Shown piece by piece: positions 53,766 to 64,000 of a DNA stretch of 64,000 nt. The DNA comes from Channa striata (lineage: Eukaryota > Chordata > Actinopteri > Anabantiformes > Channidae). The notes under the pieces were generated by a model. The model was given only the letters and a program-made list of their open reading frames with translations. It was not told the origin of the DNA and made no database searches. Within the stretch, counting starts at the first letter, position 1; every line of letters begins with the position of its first letter. The position numbers and the translations under genes were made by a program. The stretch covers positions 10,271,945 through 10,335,944 of the forward strand of contig CM065176.1 in NCBI GenBank assembly GCA_033026295.1, read 5' to 3'.

Positions 53766-55440
53766 AGTTCCAAAGTGTTGCTCATGTGTTATTATGTCAA
53801 AAGGTTCGGGGCTCTGTTGCTTGATTAGTTTTCAAAGCCATTTATTTGATAAAAGGCCAGTAGATATTCAGTGTGTCAGAGGTTTTTTGAGAATGAATCC
53901 AAAGATTCTCAAGTGAGTGTGTGTTTGAGTTTAAGACTTTTTTCCCACTGGCGTATGATATTTTGCACCTGTTTTTGTAAGGGCAGTTAATGTTTCTAGG
54001 TGCTACTTGTGTCTAAAACTGCTATTTGTGTTACTGTTTTCTACACACAAAGTGTGTATTAACTCACCCACCTATCAGTGTGTGGTTTTCAGTTTTATGT
54101 GAGGTAATGAGGAAAATAACCGAAACAAGGTGATCTCATGCCAGCTGCTTGTTTGAGCGTTGCTTCATCTCCTGTTTGTTTTTCCCCCAGAATAGTGTCT
54201 TAACATGATCAGAGTGCACTGAGGCTGCAGAGTAAGGCCGTTGTTACTAAGCACCTAAAGCCTGTATGTTCATCCCGATACTGTAAACTGCACTTCTCAT
54301 ATGTTTAGTATAAACTGTGAGCAGGCTCACACATTTTAACAGTGTGTTAAACTATAACGAGAAACTCCTAATATTACAGTTTTTCTACTGCATCTTTCAG
54401 TCAATACTTGATAACAATGGACCACTAAACCACGTCGCACCAAAGAAGTGTAAATTCAAACTTTTGAAAGGATTGCTAAAATTGTGATTACCACCAGCAG
54501 GGAAGACTTCATGCAGTATGTTCCTGTTATTAATACCGGAGCTTGTGTCATTCACATGAAGCCCAATCCGGTCCTGTTTCTTTTCCCATGCAGGTATTAT
54601 TGGGTACAGAACTTTGCTGCTTTTTTTTTACACTGTGTGATTAGCTTGCTACCACTTTGGCTGTTTCAGTGTTTGTCTAAAACAAGAGTAGCACCATCCA
54701 GTGGCAGAAGTGAAATGGATTAGATTGGATTAAAGTTGATTCCGTTCACTTTTGGGAAGTTAGTTCTGGTCGTCACATGATTGTTTATGAATGCACGCAT
54801 TATAAGCTAGACTTAACAAAAAAAAAAAGAACAGACTCCTAATCACACTGTTCTACACTGTTATGGACGAGGGAAAGAAGTAAACAAACCGTAATTTATA
54901 AATGTATTAATAACGATAGCTTGACTTTAGAGCCATTGCAGCAACTGTGTTGTCAGTTTAAGTTTTTGAGAAATGGAAATTGAGCCATAATACAAGGACC
55001 TAATAGTCAAATATGTTTTTGTTGTTATATTCAGATATACTGTATATTACAATGTGTTGAGTCTAAATGTTTTTTTTTTTTTTTTTGCTCTGACGTTTGT
55101 TATTACCAAGACGTTATGCAATTGTCTATGTATAAAAGTATATGGTTGTTTTCTAATGGAGTTCCAGGTTACTGCTAAGAAAATCGTTTTATTAAGAGAG
55201 ATATTAACAGATTGTGAATGGGTTGTTTATGAACTTTGGTCTGGCTAGTGTGATTCATCCCCAGGATCTTGGCCTGCACAAAAGCATGATTGGCTTGCTG
55301 GAGTGTCTAAAGTCATTTGACCTGACCGCCAGCTGTACATCAATGCTCCTTTTATGGATGTGGTTTAAGATGCTGAGGCTCAGACTAAAGTTTATGTATA
55401 TTTATATAGCTACTTAAGAGTTTTATAAAGAGACAAACCT
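53766..55440 (+). other. usp6nl: usp6nl 3'UTR and short intergenic spacer
   Basis: T-rich noncoding sequence follows the TGA at 53763-53765. No canonical AATAAA was found downstream on the plus strand before the uevld 3' region; ATTAAA variants occur near 54729 and 55664. The 3' end is therefore not determined. It contains a poly-T run near 55069-55086. Confidence 0.4.
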
Positions 55441-56263
55441 TGATTGTTGTTGTTTCTTTCCCACAGAAACAATTCACATCTGGTTTCAGACATTTATTGC
55501 ACACCCACATAAACATGCAGTCTCACTGTTCATTATTTTAGGTTCCAGTACTGCAAACTCTGTCTTTAAAAAAGTAAACAAAAATAAGTGCAGAGGAATT
55601 TAAATATTTAAATCATTTTGTAGTGACAGTAAAGTTTGACACAGCCCCCGTAAATAAGCCAATTAAAATATAAAAGCTGCACTTCTTTGAGCCACTCTCT
55701 TCTCTTTACAAGCAGCCTGTACTGGATATAATATACACGCTCCACATCTGCCAAAACCCAATTTTTCTCCCAACAAATTAACCACAGAGTGACTTAGAAG
55801 AATACAACATATATCTTTGGCGAAATTGCTGTTGGCGAAGTTAAATTTCAGTTTTTAGGCAAAAATATACTTTAGTACTACAAACATCACTATTGCAAAA
55901 ATGCTATTGCATAGAACTTCATGAATTTCAAAAATATATTTTACATTCATGTTATGTGTTACAAACTGTAAGGTGTATTATGAGAGATGATTATTAACTT
56001 CATAAATACAAACATGCAGTCTGACTACTTTTTATACACATTATTCCAGACAGAGAAATAACCTATAATTGTAATTAGATTATACATATTAAAGATGGCG
56101 AGTTTGTCAATGACTTCAAATTGTTAGTAGCTAACTGAAATTGCATTCGGCTTCAGCATGGAGACTGTCAATCTGCTGAGAGTGTTAACTGAAGAACATT
56201 CCTGCCAGTAAGCATCAGCTACTCCGACTGTTCAACCACCAACTGGGGGAACCGTCATATCCT
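55441..56263 (-). other. uevld: uevld 3'UTR region
   Basis: An AT-rich stretch downstream of the uevld stop codon. A minus-strand AATAAA (plus-strand TTTATT near 55492) is a possible poly(A) signal and would give a 3'UTR of about 0.8 kb. It faces the convergent usp6nl 3' end. Confidence 0.4.
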
Positions 56264-59200
56264 TCATATCCTGAGCTGACCCATGAGGTTAGAGAGAGAG
56301 GCAACACTGTTCCTAAGTTTGGAGTCGTCCTCCTGTTCCAGTGACACTCCAGCTAGGCGCGTGGAACCATTTGATCCCATGATGCACGGCAGGCTGAGGA
56401 ACACCTCTGCACCTATGCCCCCCCAGCCCTGCAGCGAATAGAAAAACACGTCAACTCAGTGAAAGTTGGCACAGATTAAAATGCTTTGGTACCATAACCC
56501 TTGGTAATCCTACCTGAGCCAGTGTGGAGACGGAGTGGCTTTTCTTTTTATCTGTCAGGATACTATTTGTAATGTCAGCAATGGACAAACCCACAGACCA
56601 TGAGCGCTGACCTTGATTCTTCATGATCTCAAATGCTCTACATGGACAAAAAAAAAGTGTCATGAGCAAGGAGAGATAATCTGAAGTGTTACCTTTTCAA
56701 TACATATAATTCTTTAAATCCCTAAACCTTCCCCCAACAGCAACATAATATTAGATCTATTTTATTCATTCCACAGAGGCTTCAAAATAATATATATGAT
56801 ATAATATCATATTTTATGAAGTCTAAAGCCATCACTTAGGGTCATAGTCATTCATGCCAGCACCTGTCTAACAATGGTTTGGTAGAAGTGGAACCTGGGG
56901 CGATTTCTGGCTGTACGCTGGAGCTCAGCCCAGTGTTACTCATCACAGCAACTGTAAGATAAAACATTACAAGCTCAGTCATGTGTGTTATGTGCAAGTG
57001 TTGTTCGAAGTCTGGAGAATAGAAAGAACAAACATGATTAACAGGTAGTGCTGAGGTATTACAGTCTATGCAAATAGAGTTCGAACAAAAGTAAAGATGA
57101 GCAAACAATGGCTACAAAAGACAATGGAGCAAGACATAGAAGAATGCTTGTCATCTGTACGTTGAAGGGAAGCGCAGTCTGTAGAAATGTAAAGTTAGGA
57201 ATTAAATATTACAATTTAAATATAGTGTTAATATTGAAAAATGCACCTTTGTTGTCCGAAAGCTCTCCTATGACCCAGGCTGGTTTATGGGTGTTCAGGT
57301 TAATATCCAAAGCGTGACTAAGGCGCTCTGAGTCAAGGTTACATCCTGCTCCGATTACCCGTGTCGGAGGCAGGCCACTCTGCCTCCAGGCAACATGGGT
57401 CATGATGTCCACTGGAATTGGACAAGAAAGGAAGCAGAATTGATGACCTGTAGGGGTAATGAGCTGAGTAGACTATTCCTTAAAGGTCGTGTCTTTGCCA
57501 CTGTCACCTGGTTGTGAAGCAATGAGCATCACAGCATTAGGGCTGAGACGCGTCAGGTTTGGGATTATTCCTCTGTACATGTCCACATTTGTTTGAACCA
57601 CGCTTACATATGACTGCTCGCTGCTCCATGCATTCGCAGTCACCACTACAACTCTGGAGCCTGCAGAGGCTGACATATCTAAAAAAAAAAAAAAGAAAAA
57701 GAAAGTCATTAGCGATTAACTCTAATGGATAAAACCATTATCCATTAGGACTACATTTTCCAACAGCTTTTGAAAAATTAATTAAATTAAAAAAATAATG
57801 ACGTTCATACAGAGTTCACAGAGAATTTGTTGTTTGTTGCAATTGCAACTTTGCAAATTCCTGGCGGGACTGAATCGGTGAATGCCATTCAGCTGGCTTT
57901 GAAACTGGATTACATTAGCAATGACCCAGACAGCAGCCTGATGACATTAGCGTGTGACACTGCAGAGACTGGCGTACCTCTGGATACCTCAACCTTTGGC
58001 AAACTGAAAATCTCTAGATCTGTGGTGCCACCCTTAGTGGAACTTTCAGCAACATCAACTAAAACCAGTTTATCCACTCTGCACTGGATGAAAAATAGAA
58101 GAAAATTATCAGTCATTACAAAATAAAAGTTTGGCATTTAATTTTAACTCAGAAAAATGTATAGTATCAAAATAACACAAACAGGTGACTTACCTTTGCC
58201 AAAATGCTCATCACTGAAGCCATTCCTAAATCTCCTCCGCCAATAACTGAGACTTTGTTGATCGGCTGATCGTGCTGTCTAATTCCACCTGGAACAGACA
58301 TAAATGGGCTAGCAATTTAAAAAAACTAATTTGATTACTGTTAAGCAGTACAAAAGAAGCATTTAAAGCTAATCACCATCATTGATCTGGATTTTAGAGA
58401 CAAATGCCAGAAGCTCATGGGGATCTTTGCTGTCTCCTGAGCTCTTTGATGACAGTGGAGGATCATCTTCAAACTTGGCTGCCATCTCAGTCAGAAGACC
58501 TACCACAGATGATTTGGGCTGACAGAGCAACAAAACTGATGAGAACACAACACAACTGAACCTGTAGAATTTGACATTTGTAGAAATAAGTATAGAGCCT
58601 ACATAATCCCAGTTATGCAGCCCTGGCAGATAGATGCGTCCTCGGGCATCGACATGCTTGCCCTCTCTGATGACCATGTTAGGGGTTGGTCTCATGAGGC
58701 ATATTGGAGGAGTGAAGGGAAATGAGTCCATCAGCCACAACTGAATGGGGAAGTTATAGGCCCGGCCTTAGGACAGGATAGAGACACTATATCAGTACAT
58801 CAATAATCTGATATATATATAATCAGTATATCAGTAATAGGATCGCATATTGAGTCTGTACACAGGTCCACAGTGTCCACAGGCCACCCTTACCTTCATA
58901 TTTGACAGGAATGTTAAGTATTAATTTCAGGAGATCTTTTTGAGTGCTGTCACTAAATGCTGAAAACAGATCAGGAGCAGAACACTCTTAGCAAAATGCA
59001 AATATGCAAACAATACACGATAAGTGGTGAAATCTGCAAAGCATGGATTGAGTGACTCACTGTATGTGCCTGCAGTTGGTTTAATCTCAGGATAGACTCG
59101 ATGGACCTTCTGCAGCTCCTCAACAGCAACATCATGGAATTTGTACTAATATGAGATGGGGGAAAGTTTGACTCATCTGTGGGTTACTGAAATCAATTAA

Positions 59201-59962
59201 TCTAAATGCACAGTATACATCAAAACTGGGAAAAGCCTGGGCAATACTACTAAAACATTACTTCAATTATTTGTTAGACCCAAGATCAATAAAACAAATG
59301 GAAAACAGATTTTTTTTTTTTTACTGAATAAAACTAATAAAAAGTCTATTTAAAACTGCAGCACATAGCAGAAGGCATTTTCTTACTATGATTTTATTTA
59401 TATTTCGTATGTTCATCATTTGAAGCTTTAAACCTCCTGGAGTCACTTTCTAAGCTTCAGATTGGGCCGTAACATGTTGATCGATCAGATTTAAGTCAGA
59501 AGACCAGGTCACGGTTTTGTCTTGTCATGTTAGAACATTTCTCTTCGTCAAACCTCTTAGATTCAGTCAGTGTTTGGCTCTCGGGTATTTTCTCAACAAC
59601 TGTACAGTTCAATAGTCTTGACAATATTTTCATAAACGAAGGTAGCAAAGTGTATGACACGATACATTCATCGTGGCTGAAAGCAGCATCACTAGAAGAA
59701 AAAACAAAACTGAGAGTTTCTTTCCATCTTCGCCTTTAATTGCGTCACATTTCCGTGTTATCCACATTTCTTGAGGACACGTTAAGTCACAAATCAGGTT
59801 CAGCCAGTTCCTCAAAGCTGACAGCAGCTAACATCAACGCGCCTGCTAAGCTAACCGGCACTGGCGTCCGCAAACGTCCCACTCAGGTGGAAAAAGCGGA
59901 TGTTCTAATAAGTAACTGACCTTGGTGAGGATGCGCTGTATTTTATCTGAACTCAGGTCCAT
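56264..59962 (-). CDS. uevld: UEVLD: ubiquitin E2 variant and lactate/malate dehydrogenase-like protein
   Basis: Twelve coding exons, 5' to 3': 59962-59921, 59145-59061, 58959-58894, 58766-58603, 58518-58377, 58288-58194, 58083-57978, 57678-57508, 57411-57247, 56951-56864, 56637-56514 and 56428-56264. The total is 470 aa (human UEVLD 471). The N-terminal UEV domain (about residues 1-140) resembles TSG101: FPIQLWLMDSFPFTPPICLM, then GKHVDARGRIYLPGLHNWDY. It lacks the E2 active-site cysteine. The C-terminal LDH/MDH-like domain has a Rossmann glycine motif GGGDLG (about 183-188), NVDMYRGIIP, GCNLDSERL and QRSWSVGLSIAD. The LDH catalytic His (GEHGDS in LDH) is replaced: GELSDN, Leu near residue 341. 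Dehydrogenase activity is therefore unlikely, as the human protein also differs here. The start codon is that of the first exon, MDLSSDKIQRILTK. It lies next to spty2d1, as in human. Confidence 0.95.
57722..57748 (-). repeat. Perfect 11-bp hairpin in uevld intron 7
   Basis: CTAATGGATAA (57722-57732) and TTATCCATTAG (57738-57748) pair perfectly around a 5-nt loop. On the minus-strand transcript the stem lies about 44 nt upstream of the acceptor of exon 57678-57508. Confidence 0.7.
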
Positions 59963-60150
59963 CTATTGGGTTACAAGCGAACACACCGCCTGCCCTGGTG
60001 ACACTGGCGTTAAAGGTGGTCTTCAGTTCCAGCTGTGAAAACTAACTTCCGCAAACTTCTAGGAGTAGCTAAGCGAAGTGGCAGACCCCGCCCACTCGAC
60101 TTGTCGAGTACGGCAAGTCGGAAGGGGTCAAACAAAAACAGTCACCGAGT
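59963..60150 (-). promoter_or_regulatory. uevld: uevld 5'UTR and promoter region
   Basis: The sequence directly upstream of the uevld ATG is less AT-rich than its surroundings and contains CpG-bearing stretches such as GGCAGACCCCGCCC, a possible GC box. It separates uevld from the 3' end of spty2d1 by under 1 kb. The transcription start cannot be placed. Confidence 0.4.
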
Positions 60151-60856
60151 CTCCTTCGCTCAGTTAAAGTATTACATCAAGAACTCAATAAAACAATAAA
60201 TATTTTACATTATATATTCTAAGGAAATAACATCTGTTGTGGGATGAATGTATCTAGTCCTGAATACCTCTCTTTACTTCTGCAAAAACAAAAAAAAGAC
60301 AATAACAGCCTTTATGCAAACATGTCTGTCAAAATATTTTTTTAAAGACAAACACAGCGTATAAAGTGGTAATGTTTTTTGCATATTCAACTGACTTAAC
60401 AATCAAAGTTTGTATGGAAAAATATGCAACATCTGATTAAAAATAGCATGTTAACACTAGACATTACATGTCATTGTTAGTCTAAAAAAACCCTCATTAT
60501 TCCATATTTCTAGTTCTCTGTGCAGCTCGGTCCCTTTTACAAATTGAACTGCTGACAATCTGAATAAATAATGTAACAAGAAAAACATGAGAAATTTTAT
60601 ATATTATATCCCAATGGTCTAATGCCTTGATGATTTGTGCATATTTCGTCTGACACTTTTCAGGTGGTCTTGGCTTTCCTCATGAGCCAGTGACGTGTCA
60701 CACTCCTCAGTCTTTGTTCAAACCAAGAAAAAAGCAGAGAGCAAGCAACACAAGCCATGATGGACAGTCACTGGCTTGGCACGTGTTAAGATGACAGACC
60801 AGAGATTCACGAAACACAGGGATTTTTATTCATCTCAGTGGCAGAAAGAGCTTCAG
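60151..60856 (-). other. spty2d1: spty2d1 3' flank / 3'UTR
   Basis: Noncoding AT-rich sequence after the spty2d1 stop codon. A minus-strand AATAAA (plus-strand TTTATT at 60825-60830) lies only about 30 nt after the stop codon. It would give an extremely short 3'UTR unless a more distal signal is used. Confidence 0.4.
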
Positions 60857-60974
60857 TTACTTCTTTTTCCTCTTGGCATTTTTTCTTCGTAGTTCTTCAT
60901 TTCTCTCCTCCTCCAGATCTTCTTGAACAGCCATTCTCAGGCTAAAGTAGTACAGCACAAGGACGCAGAAAAGA

Positions 60975-61009
<35 letters not shown>

Positions 61010-64000
61010 AAGACAGTAAAGAGGTTTCAGAATAAAATTACAACACACTGTATGTAGAGTTAAAGACATTTTACCTCCTGGACTCTTCTTTCTGCAGATC
61101 TCTCCAACTGCTCTCCATGAATTTAAGTGCATAATCACTCTCATCTTTGTATCTGAGAAAATTGAAGGCAAAAAAAGTTTGTTTATATAGAGCAATTCAC
61201 ACACACACACACACACTTGAATCAAATAAAACAAGGGGCAGTACATACCTAGATCGATCATAGCCGAAGATTTCTTTAATATGCCTGGAAATTTCCTCTT
61301 GCTCATCCCCTCCATCATCAATAAAATCATCCATCTCTGAGTCGTACTCCTCTTCCTCATCCTCGTATTTCCTCTTGTAGGCAGACGTGATAGGTGGCAA
61401 CATTGTACCTGGATGATAATTACAGAAATTCACACGCTGGCAATATGCAGGATAATAGATGAAGAGAAGATTTGTTCTTGCTTGTGGAGCTATGAGAAGT
61501 TAAAAATAGCAAGTCAGCGCTCTGCCAATTAAGAGTTTAGAAGAGGTAAGTTTACCAGTGTGAAAGGTTAACGACAAAAAAGCTGCTGAGTTCTACTGAC
61601 ACACTTCATTCAGTCTAGAAAACAAACACTTAGCCCTTTATACGGGATTGTGTTTTTTCTTTAAAACGGCCATTTTATTGGTCATATTCCTATTATAAAA
61701 ATAGTTTATTTAACCTAAAACCCACATAAATCCATGTAAATTATGTACGTATGTATTGTATGCAAGACGGCATCACCCAGATGCGACCAAGGTGGCTGCT
61801 GATAGTAATGGACAGTTTTCACTACTATATCCCTGTGATTTTTGAACATGTTCTGTTTTTGCTGCTATTTATTACATCTGCTGCTATGTAACATCTCCTC
61901 TATGTAGGGCAATATTCTTTTTATTTTTATCTTTTAGTGCAATGTTTCTGCAGGCACTGAAACCAAGTTTTGTTTCATCTGGCAACTGTAAGTGAACAAC
62001 ACTGAATGACCAGTACAATACCTGCGTCTAAACAGTCTGCACTTACATAGCACTTTTCTACCTTATCGGCACACAAAGCACTTTTGAGTTGCTTTTCATT
62101 CACCCGCCCACGCTCCCACACTCAGACACCAATGTTGGCAGCTGCCCTGCAAAGCACTGGCTTGACCACTGGGAGCAACTTAGTGTTCAGTGTCTTGCCC
62201 AAGGACACTTTGGCAAGGAGAAGGTAGGAGTCAGTGATAGACGCATGTTGCTAATGGGTTACGTGCATCAAGAGCCAAAATCAAGTGTCTGTTGTAGTTA
62301 ATTACATCCGTGACAATAATTTGCCCCCAACCCCTTAAAACAAATAATTAAAGTTAACTTTTATTTCTGATGAAACATTTTACTAGCTGAATGTGCATTA
62401 AATATTTTACGAATAAAAATGTCTTACACTGAACCGCCCCACAAAATTACATTCTGTTGAAAATAAAGAATAGCTTACACTGGTCAGATTTATTGTAAAG
62501 CAACTTTCCAAGTTATTACCCAACCAACTGCAAATCTTTAATATATACACATTTGGTAAAGAATTTATTTAAGTCTATATTTCCCATTTTGGCTCCCTAC
62601 TATGTTAATTATTGTTTTTTTTTTTAGTGTCATGACCAATTAATGTTAATGTATGGACTTCTTCTTGCTCCACCTGTCTGATTTTTGCAATACTGTACTG
62701 TGACATCTACTTAAATGTCCCAACTACAGCAATGTTTACACACGGTCCAAAATGAATTCTTACCTGGTGGCCTATTCATCATAGGCCTGGGTGGCATTCC
62801 TGGTCTTAGTGGCATCCCAGGTCTCTGTGGTATGCCTGGGTGTGGAGGGACTCCTGGTCTGGGTCCTCCAACATTCTTTGATGAGATCGTCTCAGACACC
62901 ACAGTGCACTTGGGTCTTCCGGGTCCTGTTCCAATACTGCCAGATCGTCCAGCTACTTGTACTCCACTACCAGGCCGACCAGGTCCAAACCCTGGAGGTC
63001 GGGATCCACTACCTCCGGGATGACCTTGTAGGTGACTCCCACCAGGCCTGGCATGTGGGACACCACCAGTTTTTGCCTGGAGTGTACCTCCAGGCCTTGC
63101 CTGAGATTGGCTTCCTGCCCTAGGAGGACCACCTAGTGAAGGTCTGATCACTGAGTTACCACTTGATTTAACTGCAGAATTCATTCCAGGTCTTGGTGGT
63201 TCTCCCCTTCCAAGCTTGTGGCCTCCAACTGCAGACCCTTGCTTCAAGGAGCTACTCTGCACAGGTCGGGTCTGCTGGGTACTTCCATGTTGAGGTCTTT
63301 GACCTGTTACAGCTGTTCCAGGAGGCCTGCCCCCAGGAATACCTGAAGCTCTTCCTTGAAGTAATGATGAGCTTTCTTTTTTGATGCTAAGGTCACTTGA
63401 GGTGCTAGATTTGTGACTAGATGAGGCCTTGGGGCCCACTTGTTTGGCTGAAACCTGAGAAGATGTGGCTTTCAAAGGAACTTTACTGTTTATGGCACCA
63501 GATGAACTAGACAAGCTTGTCTTGCATCTCTCCCTATCATTTTGAGGCACCTTGGTTCTCTCTCTCTCTCTGTGGCTAACAGAGGGCTTAGAAGAAAGGT
63601 GTTCTTTATCACTTGCAAGTGCTGAATGCAACTTCTTCCCTGGCCCACTTGCTTTTTCTAATGAGTTCTTTTGTGACTTAGAGTTCTTCTGCTCCTTCTC
63701 TGAAGTGTTTTTTCTCACTGAACTAGAGCTAGACTGAGACTTGCCATCTTTTTCTCTCTCCGCCTTTGAGTCTTTGTCTTTTCCTGTCTCTTAGCCTTGC
63801 GCTCCATCTCCAGTTCTCGTATCTCATCAGCTGTGCGGAGTCTTTCTTCCTTTTTTGTTACCTTTTGTTTAAGTTCTACAGGCTCAAACTGCTTCTTCTC
63901 TGCCAATCTCAGTAAATCTGCAAAGTTCATGGGCGGGGGAATGGGTTTTTGTTGGCCATAAGTGTTTTTAGATGAAACTCTGTTATTATTATTATTATTA
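60857..64000 (-). CDS. spty2d1: SPTY2D1 (SPT2 chromatin protein), 5' truncated, apparent frameshift
   Basis: SPT2 is a nuclear histone H3/H4 chaperone acting with transcription elongation. Four exons are visible, 5' to 3': window edge-62764, 61408-61249, 61152-61075 and 60941-60857. The first contains PPPMNFADLLRLAEKKQFEP, near-identical to the human protein. It continues into a long basic, Ser/Gly/Pro-rich low-complexity stretch with CTVVSETISSKN and a collagen-like run of PGMPxRPG units. The last three exons encode the conserved SPT2 domain: the acidic YEDEEEEYDSEMDDFIDD, EEISRHIKEIFGYDRSRY, DESDYALKFMESSW, ending ELRRKNAKRKKK. The reading frame of the MNFADLL part stops at about 63715. The downstream part is in another frame, which itself has a stop at 63791-63793, so one base is missing between them, most simply in the A4 run at 63779-63782. 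The upstream exons are outside the window. Confidence 0.9.
60975..61000 (-). repeat. (GT)13 tract in the last spty2d1 intron
   Basis: The plus strand reads (AC)13; the minus-strand pre-mRNA carries UG repeats about 75 nt downstream of the donor of exon 61152-61075 and about 34 nt upstream of the last exon. Confidence 0.9.
61199..61216 (-). repeat. (GT)9 tract in a 96-nt spty2d1 intron
   Basis: The plus strand reads (AC)9. It lies in the very short intron 61153-61248, about 46 nt upstream of the acceptor of exon 61152-61075, so that exon has UG repeats on both sides. Confidence 0.9.
61409..62763 (-). other. spty2d1: spty2d1 intron with a repeat insertion
   Basis: A 1.36 kb intron between the long low-complexity exon (donor gtaagaa at 62763) and exon 61408-61249 (acceptor atcatccag). 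It carries the dispersed repeat copy at 62038-62225 and otherwise AT-rich sequence. Confidence 0.7.
62038..62225 (+). repeat. Teleost interspersed repeat, copy 2
   Basis: CACTTACATAGCACTTTTCT at the start, AAAGCACTTTTGAG, TTCACCCGCCCA, GGCAGCTGCC and GTCTTGCCCAAGGACACTTT at the end match a very abundant fish repeat. It shares its organisation with copy 1 at 1972-2142 but is better preserved. It is inserted in an intron of spty2d1, in the opposite orientation to the gene. Confidence 0.65.
63981..64000 (+). repeat. (ATT)n tract at the window edge
   Basis: ATT repeats run to the last base. On the minus strand they read as AAT codons in frame with the spty2d1 exon, or as part of an intron ending aacag at about 63980. 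The window edge prevents a decision. Confidence 0.7.

Noticed and set aside
52987..53785. Several long open frames (up to 214 codons) overlapping the last usp6nl exon on both strands
   Set aside because: They are shadows of the GC-rich, proline-coding final exon in other frames. Only the frame 52357-53765 continues the spliced TBC protein.
57827..58126. Plus-strand 99-codon open frame
   Set aside because: It is antisense to uevld exon 58083-57978 and its intron; the minus-strand reading is the conserved LDH-like domain.
62715..63737. Plus-strand open frames with a collagen-like GIPGLSGIPGL pattern
   Set aside because: They are antisense to the Pro/Gly-rich spty2d1 exon. The minus-strand frame splices correctly to the SPT2 domain.
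63931..64000. Poly-asparagine N-terminal extension of spty2d1 encoded by the AAT repeat
   Set aside because: The frame is open to the edge, but a splice acceptor (aacag) fits at about 63980 and known SPTY2D1 proteins lack such a run. It cannot be decided at the window edge, so it is not claimed.

Overview
This is vertebrate nuclear DNA, almost certainly from a ray-finned (teleost, probably percomorph) fish. It is AT-rich, has GT-AG introns mostly of 0.1 to 3 kb, many CA and poly-A tracts, and several degenerate interspersed repeats of teleost type. Five protein-coding genes can be read by joining exons with compatible phases and conserved protein sequence. No tRNA, rRNA or CRISPR array was seen.

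Layout. (1) 1-5566: upstream or intronic sequence with one old repeat and an unexplained coding-like block at about 289-976. (2) 5567-11933, plus strand: the last eight exons of a multi-exon GH31 glycosidase related to MYORG. The 5' part lies outside the window, and a 3'UTR runs to a poly(A) signal at 13671. (3) 18108-32512 and upstream, minus strand: a complete carnitine O-palmitoyltransferase 1 gene (cpt1a, 771 aa) with a noncoding first exon near 32513. It has two tandem versions of one exon (24128-24215 and 23565-23649) that look mutually exclusive. (4) 36.6-55 kb, plus strand: usp6nl (RN-tre), a TBC RabGAP of 827 aa, with a CpG-rich first exon near 36.8 kb and a 9.3 kb first intron. (5) 56264-59962, minus strand: uevld (470 aa), a fusion of a UEV domain with a lactate/malate dehydrogenase-like domain. 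(6) 60857-64000, minus strand: the 3' part of spty2d1 (SPT2 histone chaperone), running off the window and carrying an apparent one-base frameshift.

The genes are not an operon-like unit. cpt1a and usp6nl are divergent about 4 kb apart, and the MYORG-like gene and cpt1a converge, as do usp6nl and uevld. uevld and spty2d1 are tandem neighbours, as they are in human 11p15.

The most interesting observations are: the duplicated, phase-matched cpt1a exon, where using both or neither would break the frame; loss of the expected GH31 catalytic aspartates in the MYORG-like protein; the frameshift in spty2d1; an upstream ORF whose stop codon would overlap the usp6nl start codon; UG-repeat tracts on both sides of a frame-neutral spty2d1 exon; and a roughly 1 kb fold-back element at 35.2-36.2 kb.
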